This document shows positions 33,201-46,660 of a DNA stretch of 64,000 bases, piece by piece (within the stretch, counting starts at the first letter, position 1; every line of letters starts with the position of its first letter). Made by a program: the position numbers and the translations under genes. Below the pieces are notes generated by a model. The model was not told where the DNA came from and made no database searches. It saw only the letters and a list, made by a program, of their open reading frames with translations. Origin of the DNA: Linnemannia hyalina (lineage: Eukaryota; Mortierellomycota; Mortierellomycetes; Mortierellales; Mortierellaceae); assembly GCA_019671135.1 (NCBI GenBank), contig JAHRHY010000009.1:372001-436000 (forward strand), read 5' to 3'.

Positions 33201-36126
33201 TGAGGGAGGCTTGGAGCTTGGTTTTGTGCCAGAGGCGACTTGACCTGGCTCGGTAGTGTTGTTCTGTTGGGTGGGAGCTGAAGGGCTGGAGGCATTGGTG
33301 GAGGTGCCTGCACCAGAGTCATAGAGACTGGTCCTGTTACCGTTGACAAATCCAAACCTGTTGGATTCGAAAGGGTAGCCGACCGAGATTCTCTTCAGAC
33401 TGAACGTCAATGGCTCACTCATCCGCCGCCGATTCATCTCTGCTGCCGCTGCCTGTGAAGTATAAATAAACAAAAAAGCAACGTCTGGTTAGTTAACATT
33501 CATGTTTCTCTTTCGCAAACACGTTTTTTTTCTTCTCACAAACGGTAATACTTACAGCAGCAGACAGTTCCTCTTCACCAGGGTTCCTGTCCCCAAAGAT
33601 CCATCCAAGAATCGAGGTCCGCTTAGAACTACCACTGCCCTCGCCTTCATCGCCCGATGTCGTCGTATAGATATGTGGACCGTGCTCGGCGACATACTTT
33701 TCGCTGTAACTGTCATGATGTCCAACCGAAGGGTCATCCTCATAGCTCGACCGGTACTCTGGCTCGCCGTTCGGTAAGAACTCAGACGTAGGCTGTCGAC
33801 GACGCTGCGATCTTACATCCAATCCGTTACCGCCATTCTCATCACCACCACTCAGAGATCGGATCCATCCTCCCTCCAAATCCTCGCCCATCGTTGGCTT
33901 GATGGATCCATCCTGTCTCCTCAACCGCTTGCAGTACCGTGTGATCATGAACCAGATGGCGATCATGACTGGTGTCGCACAAGCAATACCCACTGCAATC
34001 TTCACGCCAATGAGGCCAATGATGCCGTGGTGCAGGTTATTGGGTTCGTCGACGTGGGGTTTGACGACGTGGGAAGGTCCTTGGTCGTTTGCCCAGATCA
34101 TAAACTCGGTCGAGGCCAGTTGGCCTAGGCTGTTGCGTACAAGCCACCGGACACGAAGGATCATGTCACAAGGAATATGACCCTGGAGTTCGATCTTGCC
34201 CGCTTCAGAGGGAGTTGTTGTTGTTGACGGTGGCGATGGTGTGGGCAGGTTCGATGTGAAAGAGGTGCGATTGAACCAGTTGGGAATCAACGGAGAGGGA
34301 CCAGCCTCTCGATTGTTCTCGCTCTCCTGTCCCCAGATATCTGTGTATGAACAACCAGACGAGGTTTGGGCGTTCAAGAGCGGGTTGACAGGGTTCTTTC
34401 CAAGCTTGGTGATGGTCGTATTGTAGGAGGAAGAGTTGACTTGAGATAAGGGGGTCATGTCGATGGGCTCAAAGAGAAACTTGTGTTCGACTGGGAGAAC
34501 GGTCGCCTCGGTAGGGTATGAAAGGAGTGAGGCGAGCAAAAGGTCGACATTGAACAACTCGCCTCGCTTGACCCAAACATCTGGAACTGGGTGAATAAAT
34601 GAGAAAGGTGTAGTGCTAGAGAAGATTTGGAACTTGAAGACAGCAGACGTGTTGAAAGAATCGACAACCTCGACGTCCAGGATAAGTCTTTCAGGGATGC
34701 CTTGAGGGAGGTCCCCAGTCAGAGTCCAACTGGTGTGGTCAAACGAGAGCCAGTTCGGAAGAGTGTTGTTGAATAGGGAAAGTTCCTGGGTGCTCTCTGT
34801 TGAAAGGGCCATGTTGATCCGGGAGATGTACGGTGCCTGATACCGGATAGGCTGTGATTTTGTTGATGATTCGTCTTTGCTCGTTGTGTTTGATGTTGGT
34901 GAAGAGATAGCTGCAGCAGCCGCAGCGTTGCGTGCTGGTTGTGAACATCCGTCGACGCGAAAGATATCTGCGCCCAGTTGAAAGTTGACGTGCTGCTGTT
35001 GGGGTTCAAGAACCAGATCAGGGAGGTATCTTTGCCAAGCCAGGTCCCACTCCTGAGAATAATAGAGGTTGGAGGACGAACATGATCGCAGAGGGTATGT
35101 TGATAGACCCAGTGAATGGACGTGGATCTTAATGGTGAAGCGGTCTGTTGCTTGGGTGTAACCTGGAACGGAGGATGCGGCGATGGTCACGGTGAGGATG
35201 GTGGTTCGTTTGTATGTCCCGATGGGAGGCGTGCCTGAAAACTCGAGTGTAGACATGTCGAATTTGAGCCAGAACGGGAGTGTGGTTGAGCCGTCAATCT
35301 TGACATAGTAGGTGGTAGGTCCTGCTGAAGATACCTCAGCGGTACTTGCAGCTGCGGTAGTCGATGGAGCTGCAACAACGAATGTCTGAGGGTCGATTTG
35401 AATCCTCAAGGGGTTGGACTGTCCTTCCCAGACTTCTGCATCTGCATAGGGCTCAAATATCGAGGGAACTGCCCCTTTCATCGCCCCGCTGCTTGTTGCT
35501 AAATCACCTTGGTCCACCCGCCGCTGCAGATGCAGTACCTGCAGTGGTTGGTGGGTCCGTTCATGCTGTTCATGCTGTTCCTGCTGCTCCTCCTGTCTGT
35601 GTTCCTCTTGTGGGTCCTGCTTCTGTTGGGAGATTTGTTGTGAGATGGGGAGAGTCTGAATAATCTCGGGGGGTGCATCGACTCCTGATGCTGAGGCAAC
35701 CAGGAATGGGAGATTCACAATATCCGTTGTTACTGTAGTAGCTGTTGACGGCGATATGGCAGATATAGATTTAAGGACACGGAGGTGCACGTTATGAAAC
35801 CCAATGTCTGCGTTGGTGGGTGTCCCTGAGAATGTCAGTGTGGCGGCATCAAAGGAAAGCCATGGCGCCAAGGGTTGGACAATTTCGAAGCCCCATGTGT
35901 CTGACAGGGGCGAAAAATGGTCCTGGCTGTTGAGTGAATAGAGAAGGGTGTCGTGTTGGAGTGTGAATGTGAAGAAGGAGGACTCGCGTGCAAGAGGGAG
36001 GAGTAATAAGGGATGAGGGTCGACGGTAGGGTCTGTTGTGGAAGAGGAAGTGGAATGGGCGAAGAGGGGAGTCGCGATGAGGAAGAGAGTCACGCGAATC
36101 TGTCGTGAAAGGAACCGGAGGATCAT
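30300..36126 (-). CDS. AXL2: Axl2-like type I membrane protein with very long cytoplasmic tail (1907 aa)
   Basis: Exon 1 (33556-36126) starts with a signal peptide (MILRFLSRQIRVTLFLIAT). It then encodes repeated cadherin/dystroglycan-type (CADG) beta modules, recognisable by their W-L-x-F-D/S-F-D ... F-S/T-G-T-P pattern: PWLSFDAATLTFSGTP, PFWLKFDMSTLEFSGTPP and NWLSFDHTSWTLTGDLP. A single transmembrane helix (GVKIAVGIACATPVMIAIW, about residues 700-725) is followed by a basic stop-transfer (RYCKRLRRQ). Exon 2 (30300-33452) joins in phase 0 after a 103-base intron and adds 1050 mostly disordered, Ser/Pro/Gln-rich residues with basic Ser motifs. Yeast Axl2/Bud10 has the same signal, four-module ectodomain and transmembrane layout (823 aa) and marks the axial bud site. 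Here the cytoplasmic tail is far longer. A polarity or septation role is inferred from the family. Confidence 0.75.
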
Positions 36127-38529
36127 TTTTTTTGATTGGTGAGCGAGGTTGGGTAAAATGAGTGTAGGAGGATGTGTTTGGTCCTAAGTGGGTCGAAGGT
36201 TGTTGACAGGGTATGGTTAGGACATAGTTACATCGAAGAAGTATGGGAGGATCGACAGAGGGAGATATTGCAAAACACGCACCTAGTCGATGAGTGTTTC
36301 TTCGTTGTGTTACTGAAGCAAATACGAACAACAGACGAGAGAAAAGGGAAGGTTCGATCGGGAGGATGATCGTGGGTGAATGGGTAGGATGGAATGATAT
36401 GATATTACAGTCGGAAAGGATATTGAAGATGAAAGAAGGAGAAAGTAGATAGAAGGCGAATGAAATACGAAACAAGTTGAGGAAGGAGAAGAAGTAAAAA
36501 CGAAACGAAAGAAGGAAAACTAGAGAGAAAGAATGAAAATGCAAGAGAAAGAGAAGAAAGGATGAAAAGAGAAGAGATGTAAAAACAAGCAGGAGCAGGA
36601 GCAGCGGCAGCATTGACCGCGATCAATGAAGGGGCGACATGGAGGAACGGATTGGGTAATTATCTTTTTCGTTTGTCACAGAAGGAAAGAAGGAAGGAAA
36701 TAAGGCAAGGGTGCATAGAGGTGGTCCTTGATGCGCCTTGGTGCGGTGTGTTTTCTGTCTGGCGAGAGACTTAGACAGTGAGCGATAAGGGGGGAGTGAC
36801 AGAGGACATGTATGGCTGACGATGAGCAGCAATGGTGTGTTAAAAGAGGGGCCACAAGTGAGTGGGGAGAAGAACACGCATACACCAACCTTTGTGGGGG
36901 ACACACCACTCAAAGGGGGCCGTCTATACTCCCCCTCTCTTGCCCTCTGTGTCTTTCTACGCTTGTCTGGCGCTATATCTAGCCGTCTGGTTTTCCCTGT
37001 GCTATCCTTCCTAAAGGAAAGGAAGACGGTGACAACGGACATATCAACAGCCTCAGTTGTCCCTCTGCACAATCCATTCATTCACCTATTCAATGGTTCC
37101 TTCTCTCCATTTTCCCCTTTCCTGCATGGTAAGCCGTGGAGACTATCGTTTCTTTCTTGTCGTGTCCAACCCCTTCCACTTTTTCGTCCTTGCTCTGTCC
37201 CCCCCTTTCTTTTTTTCCCTTTTCGAATCCTCCCTCCCTTTTTTTCTTTCACTTTCTCTCTTTTTTTTCAATGGCCCTCTTTCTAACCCTTTTCCTACTC
37301 CTTGACCGTGTTTCTCAATCTCGGGATTTCTTCTGTAGTCGTTTGCCCCGAAAAAAATAATGTCGAGAGCCCTTTGTATGCGTTTTATTTTTGAATCTCA
37401 CGGAGTGGGGCACACACAGCACCAAACCCTTTTACAACAGCTGAATCTGGCAGCTGGCAGCTATTTTGAAGATTTTTTTTGAGGGTGGAAGACGGGGGTT
37501 GTGAAAAAGAGTCAAGAACTCCGTAGATAACAGAGAGAGAGAGAGAGAGTTGTGAGAGAAAGAAAGAGAGGGAGAGAGAGAGTGGCAAAAGGGGGTGAAA
37601 GTGGATGTAGTGAAAGAATGGCTTCGGAAACACAGGAGTTTCTATCCTTTGCGCTCAATTCGGGGGTTTTTTATGTCTCCTTCAGTTTTTGCCGTTTTTG
37701 CACGCCCTTCCTTTGTTCTTGTCTATCCTCTCTCTCGTTTGTGACACGTCAACGTCGCATTGGAGGCTATGTGCGACGAGAATGGTGTACAATGGGAGAG
37801 ATGCCAAAAAAGAGAGGCATGGGGGAAAGAGAAGAGTAGAGAATAGGGCCAGAATGGGAAATAGAGATAGGGCGAAAGGTGAGACGTAGGGGGTAAGGGA
37901 AAGAGGAAGAGATAGTAGAGAGGTCGGGGCACCGATGGAAGAAAAGAAAGGAGTTTAGTGGGACAAAAAGAAGTAGATAAGCCGTCCTGGGAGGAAGGTA
38001 TCTACCACACGATAACAAAAAAAGAGAGGCCTTCGAGGCAGCATTGGAGGATTGAAGAATCATGTGCAGGGAGTAGCCAGGTAGGTTTGGGTAAGTTTGG
38101 AGAATGTTCACTGCTGGGTATTTGGCACTTTGACAGCGATTGTAGTTATTGTGTCTATCATGACGCGTTTTATTCAGTGTGAACAACATTTAACGCGTAT
38201 GGAAGTAAACAGCATGGTGGCGCATTATTACAATACGCGGTTTCTCATGCTTGTGACTGTTCTGAATGTATTCTTACCCGAGTCCATTGGAGTAGAGTTC
38301 TAGCTTGTCTTCTGCCTGCGGTCTAACTCTCTCTCTCTCTCTGCTGAAGAATCCGCCCTGCTCCATTGGATCCAACGGCAACTCTCTTCTTCTTCTTTCC
38401 CTTTAAAAGCTTCTTCCTTCTTTTTACTTTCTCCCTTCTTCACTTCACTCCACTCCACTTCTCTACATCACTTGCTAGATCTACCTCTTTCACTTGTATC
38501 ATATACATCGCACACAACAAATAGCCACG
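36127..38529. other. Divergent promoter region between the Axl2-like gene and VMS1
   Basis: These 2.4 kb separate two divergently transcribed genes. The AXL2 side is purine-rich on the + strand (pyrimidine-rich leader on the - strand), 36130-36620. GA runs lie at 37530-37580. A CT run lies at 38325-38343 and a CTTTAAAAGC element at about 38401, followed by the pyrimidine-rich leader of VMS1. Open frames in between (for example 36822-37286) have chance-like composition. No gene or RNA was recognised. Confidence 0.55.
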
Positions 38530-41315
38530 ATGAACAACAGCAATCACCCTATAGACGACAACATCCACGAAACCGCGTCGTCCACCTCTACCCACGCAGA
38601 ATCAAAGCACGCAACCACTACCGCCACAGATGCCACCACCACCACAGCCTCCGTTGGCCCCACAGCACCCCTGTCAGTTTTCTTCCTACCCCAAGACCTA
38701 ATCGCCTCCCTGGTGCCCCAAGCCCCCTCAGACACACTCGGTCACCTCCCCCCTCTTCCACTCGAACCCACACGCGACACTGGTAACACCGATACCGACG
38801 GCGCCACGGCTCAGAGGTCTGCCACCTCGCTGGACTCTGCAGTGCCCTCATGCCGTATCTGTGGAATCGCCAACCTCGAATCGGTCGAGAAGCAGCGTGA
38901 GCACGTCCGACTCGACTGGCACCGTTATAACCTCAAGCAACAGTTACTCGACAAGTCTGCCCGGCCCATTACTGAACACCAGTTCGAAAACATGATCCAG
39001 GATCTGTCGAGCATATCTGGGTCTGACACCGATGACAGTGATGACGATAACCAGCAGAGAACTACGGGAACTGCGGCTGCTACAGTAGGCTCTAATAATT
39101 CGACCGCAGTCAACTCTATTCGTGCAGGAGGAGACGACCAGGAGATTCTGATCCAGTCGCTGATGAAGAAGTTGGAGTTGACGGTTAAGCAGAACCAGAA
39201 TGCTCGGAACCAGGATCCGGTCTTGGTGCTTCAACAGCAGGCTTTGGAGCGGCAACTTCAGGAGGCGAGGTCTTCGCCCTTTATCTGGTTTACGAGCACA
39301 TTGTACGATGAGACCGTCCGGTTGGGCATCTACAAGAATGCGTTGCCAAATCGTGGGGTGTGTGAGGATGTGGTCGAGTACCTCAAGACGGTCCAGTTTG
39401 CAGTCGCGCCTGTGGTCAAGAAGCAGAAGAACAACAAGCTTAGGAGGGAGGCCAAGAGAGCTGCTGCTGCTGCCGCTGCTGCTGCTGGAGGAGAGGCTGG
39501 TGCAGGACAGGAACAGGAGCCGCAGCAGGCGATTGCTAAGCAGGATTTCACTCCCTCTTCAGCCGCCGCCCCCGCCTCCACACCAGTGACTCAGCCTGAC
39601 GCAGAAGATGACGATGACGATGATGAAGAGGAAGAGCAGGACCAGGACTGGGTCCAGTATCAGCTGCAGGCAAAGCAGCTGCAACAACCCGCAGCCTCGA
39701 TCCAGCCTCCCAAGCAGGCCAGATACTGGACCCTGATTCTGATCGGTGGTGGTCATTTCGCCGGTGTTGTGATGGACCTTGCAGGACAGGCGTCCTCTCA
39801 TGGCCGTGATATGAAGGTTGTCGCCCACAAGACCTTTCACCGTTACACTGGTAAGCCCCTCTTGTTCGTGTGCAATACGCGTCGTCTTTTTTTTTTCGCT
39901 TTCCAACTTGGTAATAGGATGGAAATTAACATTTTTCATTTGACATCGTCCATTTTTTCACAACAGTCCGCAAGAAGCAGGGAGGCTCACAGGCGGCACA
40001 TGGAGTCGCGAACTCTGCAGGAGCCCGAATCCGCATGTACAACGAAGAGGCCCTCAAACTCGAGGTCCGAGAGCTCCTCGAGGGCTGGTCCCATTGGATC
40101 AAGCAGTCCGAGTGCGTCTTTGTCCATTCACCCGGCAACAACAGGAAGGTGCTCTACTATGAGAACTCTGTTCTTTCAGCGGCCGAGAAGCAGGGCCGTT
40201 TGCGGTCGATTCCATTTATGACCCGGAGACCTACTTTGACAGAGTTGAAGAGAGCGTTTGTGGAGTTGACAACTGTTAAGCTGTCGGTGTTGACCAAGGG
40301 GGCGCTGGAGCGACAGGCGCAGGCGGAGCAAGATGCTCTTGAGAAAGCCCTGGCGGCTTCTGCTTCTGCTTCTGCATCCGCATCGCCGAAGAATCATCAG
40401 AAGGCTGCAGTTATCCCTGAGGCACCGGCGGAGCTGTTGAAGTTGATCGAGTTGGTCAAGAAAGGTCGTGCTGAGGCCATGTCGACCCATCTGTTGAAGC
40501 ATGGTATCGACCCCTCCCAGCTGTTGCCTCTTAGCACCAGTACCGAGTACGATATCCGACGCACGCCGACGATCCTCCATCTGGCGGCGCATCATGGTCA
40601 GGCGCATTGTGTCAAGCTATTGTTGGAGAAGCATAACGCGGATCCTACCACCACTACGCTCTCCGCGGCCAAGGCTGCTGCTGCTGCTGTAGACGGGAAT
40701 GGCGAAGAGGAGGAGGAGGAGGAGGAGGAGGAGGAGGAGGAAGCCGGAGCATTGACGGGTTCGTCGTTTACGGCGTACGATATCGCAAAGGACAAGGAGA
40801 CCAGGAACGCTTTCCGTCGTGCCATGGCACTGTCGCCCGAGAGCTGGGATTGGGTCGGACTCGCCCATGTCCCCTCGGCTCTCACCCCCGAGATGGAAGC
40901 CGAGCAGGAACGCAAAGCTAAGGAGAAGACCCGGAAACTCCTCGACGCCGAGCGTGAACGTAAAAAGACCAGCAGTCGTCCCGGCACACCCGTCAACCGT
41001 TCCGTTGCCACCGCCCCAACGTCCACTCCTACATCAACGTCGTCTTCCTTGCTCGGCAAGAACCTGGCCACGGCCACATCTGCAAACTCGCATTTGTCGC
41101 CCGAGATGCGGATGCGTCTTGAACGCGAGCGACGCGCGAATGCAGCCGAGGCCCGCATGACGGCCATGAAGCAGCAAGAGACTATCCGACGCGCGGTCCA
41201 GGAGGGCAAGAATGTTTGCGTTGCCTGTGGGAAGTCATTGGATGGTTTGACGCCGTTTGATAAGTTTGGACGCAAGTTCTGTACCACCGACTGTGTCGCC
41301 AAGGGACCCGCTTGA
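38530..41315 (+). CDS. VMS1: Vms1/ANKZF1 peptidyl-tRNA hydrolase of ribosome quality control (889 aa)
   Basis: Two exons, 38530-39850 and 39967-41315, are joined in phase 1. The protein releases nascent chains from tRNA on stalled 60S subunits and protects mitochondria from CAT-tailed products. Domains in order: a C2H2-type finger (CRICG...REHVRLDWHRYNLK, from about residue 106); the VLRF1 release-factor-like domain with YWTLILIGGGHFAGVVMDL and HKTFHRYT; directly after the splice VRKKQGGSQAAHG, which carries the GSQ catalytic loop; an ankyrin-type repeat region (TILHLAAHHGQAHCVKLLLE); a coiled coil of about residues 780-850; and a C-terminal treble-clef finger (CVACGKSLDG...FCTTDC). Length and order match the eukaryotic family. 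Ala and Glu runs enlarge the linkers. The ATG at 38530 is used; the frame opens slightly earlier without an ATG. Confidence 0.93.
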
Positions 41316-41589
41316 AGGAATTGGGCGACTGTTGTGGTTGGAGTTGAAACTACATTCCATACAATACACAATACACAGGCAGCAAACTTTCAAAGGAAAA
41401 AAAAAAAAATGTTTTTTTTTGCCTTAACTAATGTACAACATGGGTGATTCTTTTGAGCTTTGATAACATGAAAATGTGCGTTTGTTGGATGCATAACGTG
41501 TGTGAAAGAAATAAAAAAAATAAAAAATAAAAAAAAAGGAAACGAAACGAAACGAAACGAAAAACGAAAAAGAAAAACAAAAATCGTAA

Positions 41590-44500
41590 TTAAGAGGTGG
41601 ATTGAGGAGAAGAGTGGCCAGAGGCATAGAGCCAACGCATCATCATGGCGCCGATATAGGCCGTCCACTCGTCCAGTCCCAGGGTCGGAGGCATATCGTT
41701 CCAGACCAAATCGTGCTCCTCGTGTTCTCCTGTTGCCGTAGCTGCAGTTTCGGGGATCGCGTCGCTGTAGAGTGAAGACGACGATGAAGGCCGGAATGCC
41801 GATGATACCGTAACAGGCGTAGAGTTGGAGGTCTTGCGAGAAGCAGCGCCCTCAGCAGTAGAGGGGAGGGCGCTGGTAGAGGGGATCATGGGCGACGAGG
41901 TGGCAGAGTGGGCGGTGGTCCGGTGGGTTAAAGTATCGGTGGTCCAGACAGTCGTCGTGTTGTTGCTGCTGGCCGCATTGCCACCGTGGATCGGCTGTCT
42001 GACATTATTGTTCCAGTCCGGGAAGGAGATACTGCTGGGCATCGAGAAAGGGTCCAGCATCGCGCCCTGTTTACTGCCGCCTGAAGATGGCGTGTTGTTG
42101 ACGATAGGCTTGCCGTTGACCAAGGGGCTGTGTCCTTCCGATCGGCTTCCGCCGTTAATGCTGTTATGCACGCTACCAGCAATAGGCGAGGTGAGACCAC
42201 TCTGGGCCAAGGTGGTCATGGTCATCGGCGTCAGTACACCATTCTCATGTCGGATGAGTCCAGTAGTCGAGAGAAGAACGCTCTCGGACTTGATGGCAGG
42301 GCTGTCCGAGAGACCAAGCTTGGCGGTCGAGAGAACCATGGCGGGGTCGCTCTCCATGGGAGGCAGGCTGGCGCTGGTATCCGTCCCTGCAGAGACTGGG
42401 GACGACACAGAAACCACAGACGAGTGCGGCGAAGACTGAACGCCCAATCCGATGGGGGGGCGGCTGTGGACAGGAGAGAGAGAAGCCGATGACTCATTGA
42501 CGGCCGATGACTTGGAAGGTCTCATGAACGTGTCATCCTCGGTATTCTCCTGCTTCATCTTCATATCCTCGCCATCATCATCCTCCTCCTCATCCTCATC
42601 GTTGTTGGCGCTGTGTTCATTGTCGTCATCATTGTGGTCCTCAAAGCTGGAGCTCCTCCGCTGCTGCATCTTCAAAAAGTCCTCGTCATTGGCCAACAAC
42701 GAATGAATCGTCATCGCCTTGGACCGACACTGCTGCCGCAACTTGTCCTGCCTCTCCCTAGGTGCGACTAGAGTCTCCTTGTATTGAGACGAATCCATAG
42801 CCCATGATGGTCCAACAGGTGAGGTCTTGAAGGTGTCGACCTCGAGGTCCTTGAGGCTGACATGCTTCAGATCCAGCAGATCCTCCAGAACCTTGGCGCG
42901 GTTGGCGGCACTAACCCAATGTGTGGCGAGGAACTTGAGCGCGTCAATGCATCGCTTGAGGTTGGTCTTAGCCGACTTTGTGTGGTTCTCCTGGGTCTTT
43001 CGTGCACCTTCAGAGAGGACTGGGCTGGTGGCGGCGGAGGCAGATCCCTTTTTTACACTGGGGATGTTCATAAAGTGAACGATTCCGGCGGAAAAGATGG
43101 AGTATATACAGCTGATAAACATGGACGTCAGAGCTTTGGCGTCCATGAGAATTTCAGTAATGTCCGTGATAGTCGCAGCGGCTTGTGTGCAGAGTGAGGC
43201 AGACGTTGGCGAAGTCGAGATCTCGGGTCGGTGGAGGAGAATGACAAGGGTGTTGTAGTTGAGGTGAAGGAACAGGCCAATGTGGGGGGACTGAGCAGTA
43301 GGGTTCTGTAGTGACTCAGGCAGACCTTGCCTCCATGTTGTCAGAGCCTTGTCCAGTGCAGAAAAAGCCGCCACAGTGGTGTCGACCTGAAAGTCCCGAT
43401 CCTGTTCTGATCTACCGTTAGGGCTTTGAGAGAAGCAATCAAAGTTGTTGTTGGGAGGTGGTGGAGGACTGAACTTGGCGCGAATGTACTCGAGGACATT
43501 GCCTTGAATCCTAGACAGGGTAATTAGCCGGACAAAGTTTGCGATCTGCCCGGTCCTTGTCGACGCTGGCCTGTTTGTTGGTGTTTCGCCCTCATCATCC
43601 TCGTATTGAGGGAACCCTGCCTCGCAATCCTTGTGAGTAATCATGAGTGGTCTATACGAATGATTGTCAATAAAAAAACGGCGTTAGATGCATCCGCTTA
43701 TCGCTCACTAAGATTAATAAGAAATGACAGAAAAATCCATACCTTCCCAGGCCAGCGCAGATGAATCGCTCAATGACATAGATGGACCACCAGGTACGCT
43801 TGCGCAGCTCGCATTGTAACCTGTTTCTTGACTGCTCCTGCTCCGTGGGCTCCTTGTTGAGACCCATGCCCTGGGCCATACGAGCGGCCATGCCGACATA
43901 CAACCACGCACGCTGACTCTCACAGAATCCCATCTGCTGCACAGCCATCAAGAGGAACGTTTGAACGGTCGCCATCTGAGAGCTGTCGTACTCGTTCTTG
44001 ATAAAGTGCTTGGCGCGCTCGTAAAAGATCGTGCAGGGAGGCCTATCCAGTCCTGCCTGAGGAACACGGAAAGTGGGGTTGTCACTGAACCGAGAGGCGA
44101 GACCCAAAACAGCGAAAAGTAAGTGAGGTGGGGGAGACTCGTTGTGGTGAACTTGATCCGAGATGGTTTGGAAATGAAGGAAGGGGAGTACGGGGTGGAC
44201 GGAGAGAAAGTGAATGTCGAGCAAATGGTCGATTACATCGACCGAGGGCATGATGAGCGCCTCCTCCTTGATGGGGTTCTCAAGGACGGGCATGTAGCCT
44301 GTCAGGGGATTCGAGAGCTGGTGAGCTGACAGAGAGGGTCGATGGGTGACGATACGATGGGTCTCCATGCTATAGTGTCCATTACGGTGGGAGGAGGGTG
44401 GCGGTCCTTGGTGATTGCTTCCAAATTTGACACTACTGCTTCCATTGCTATGGCTACTGCCTGTCCGGTGATGGCCATCTTCATGTGCCAAATGGCCTCT

Positions 44501-46660
44501 CTCATGCGCTGCCGAATGAATCTGGCGGTATGACGACGACGACGAGCCTCCTCTGTGGTGCGTTGGTGAGCTGCTATAGTTCGACTGCTGATTAGAGTGC
44601 TGGAGCGACGCGGGCGAGTAGGGTGAAGGCGAGCTGTACTGGGAATGTTGCTGCGGAGGTGACTGCTGCTGTTGCTGTTGATGGTGGTGGTGCGTCGGGT
44701 GCTGCTTAGAGTAATTGCTTCCTGCGCTGCTGTGCGACGTGGGAGACAGGTTGTGTTGCAGGGTGTGGGGAGGCCTATGGTGCGTCTGAGGAGGCTGTCC
44801 ATGGCGAGAGGTGTCGTATGGATGGTATTGGTTCGACCTAGGGGCTGCGGACACGGGAGAGGGCTGGAGCATTGGCTGAGTCCGGTTGGAAGTTGAGCTC
44901 TGAGAAGGCGAGCCGGTATCTGAGTGTGCAGGAGTATGTACATGAGCCCGATATCCAGATCCCTGTTGCGAGTTGGAAGAGTGGCCATTTGAAGATGGGT
45001 GTTGGTTTGCCAATGCTGACGAGTGATGGCGCTCCTCTTCTTGTTCGATCCGTGTTTGCTGCAATTGCTGCCGCGGCTGTGGATGTTGGTGAGGATGCTG
45101 CGACGATGACTGGTATTGCTGCTGAGGAGGAGGGGGCTGTTGCCTTGAGATGGCAGACATTCCTGGGACTGAGGAGTTGCTTGACACCGTTCCCGATCCT
45201 GATCCTGATCCTGCTCCAGGCTTTGCTGCTGCCCCATTTGACGAGGCAGAAGCTGACGTCGATGACGCTGAGGACGCTGCCATAGCCTATGATCGATCCG
45301 ATCAAGACAACGAGAATAGGAGAGGCGACGGTTAAATGCTTGTGCGATATGCTAATGGGAAGGACAGGCGCTTGCGTGTTGTTGTGCAATCCATTGGCCG
45401 ATTGAAAAGACTACAAGAGATGATTGCGTCTTACGTTGTGGATTTCTTCGTAAGCCTTGGACCGTCGTAGTTTTAGTCCGGTCATCTCGGCCTCGCGGGC
45501 CATAGCATCGAGTTCAGCGCGGACGATCTCAGCGCGAGGGTCCTTGTCCTTGACGAGACCTCCAAGGAGGCCCTCCATGCGATGCAGTCGGGCTTCAATT
45601 GCCTCGATGTAACCTGTCATCATGGGGACAAGTTTGCCTGACGATTGTTAGCAGATGTAGTGGATGGTGAGTCTTGAGGAAATAATGTAGATATATCGTT
45701 CATCGTTCATGACAACAGCGATTCAATACAGCAGAAAAACAAATGGGTATATACCTTTTGGAGGGCCACGTTTCTTGGTGGGGTCATTGTATGTACCTAA
45801 TTAGGAACGAAGGAAGGACGAGAGAGGTACAGTTTTGGACGATTGGGTTAGTCTCGGTTTCGTAGTGTATGGGTATGAAAATACAGAAAAGAACGGGAAA
45901 AAAAGTTTGCTTTAAGGCAAGTTGGAAGGAAGGAAGGAAGGAAGAGAACAAGGATAAAAGGGCCTAGACTGAATTGTTCATCCGCCGCTGGTCTGAAATA
46001 CGGCGGCTGTCTCCCATGATTCCAGGACAACTTACATTCATAGTTGAAGGTCTCGCAGTTGGTGCAGAGGGGGTGGATAGCATCTATTGTTTTGCAATAA
46101 AAAGGAGCAGGAGAAATAGGTCCGAGAAGTAAGAAGTAGAGGAGAAGTAATAAAAGAACAAAAGGCGATTAGGAGACACTTCTTTGTTATTGTTGTTTTT
46201 TGACAACGTTTTGTCATATGTTTTCCTTCATTGTTTTATCCAGAAGGGAGGGAGGAAAGAGAGCAGCAAACTTACCGCACTTGACTTTTTTCCTCCGGCA
46301 AGAGTCGCAGGCCTATTGTATTATTGGTACATCCGGGCCAATAATAATAACAATAACATAACAACAGAGAAGAAAACGAGAGCGATGGGCGTCGTTGTTT
46401 AGGGTTAGTAAATCGTTGTTGCTGTGGATAGGAGTGCGACCCACTGGGAGCCGAGGGTAATCATTGTCGAGTGAGAGGTGAGTGGGAAGGGAACAAAAAA
46501 AAAGTCTAAGGAGCTTAAGCAACAAAACAAAGCGCAGAAACGGAGCAGTTGAGCCGAAGAACAAGAATAAGAACAATCAAGGGTAAAAAGGGAAAAGGTG
46601 GCGGTGGTCATTAAAGGGAGAACGGACCTTAGACACTCTGAGCCGTTTGTTATCGGCCAT
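41590..46660 (-). CDS. Zn2Cys6 transcription factor with fungal-specific domain (1322 aa)
   Basis: Seven exons are proposed: 46628-46660, 46276-46312, 46036-46083, 45755-45796, 45435-45637, 43743-45286 and 41590-43651. All phases agree. Four tiny exons assemble the binuclear cluster: ACDSCRRKKVKC, then DAIHPLCTNCETFNYEC, which fits the family spacing C-x2-C-x6-C-x6-C-x2-C-x6-C. A basic linker (KKRGPPKG) and a dimerisation coiled coil (IEAIEARLHRMEGLLGGL) follow. Next come about 330 residues rich in Ser, Gln and His. The fungal transcription-factor domain starts near residue 455 (VDVIDHLLDIHFLSVHPVLP) and includes AWLYVGMAARMAQGMGLNKE and RTWWSIYVIERF. The tail is acidic and Ser-rich, plausibly an activation domain. 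The first exon is short and its donor is GTCCGT, which is weaker than the others. The target pathway cannot be read from the sequence. Confidence 0.88.

Noticed and set aside
36822..37286. 154-residue + strand frame between AXL2 and VMS1
   Set aside because: Its composition is that of chance translation of a pyrimidine-rich region; no splice signals or homologous motifs.
41590..46660. Reading 41590-43644 and 43667-45283 as two separate genes
   Set aside because: The GTATGG donor and TATAG acceptor join them in phase in the middle of the fungal transcription-factor domain, and upstream exons complete the zinc cluster.
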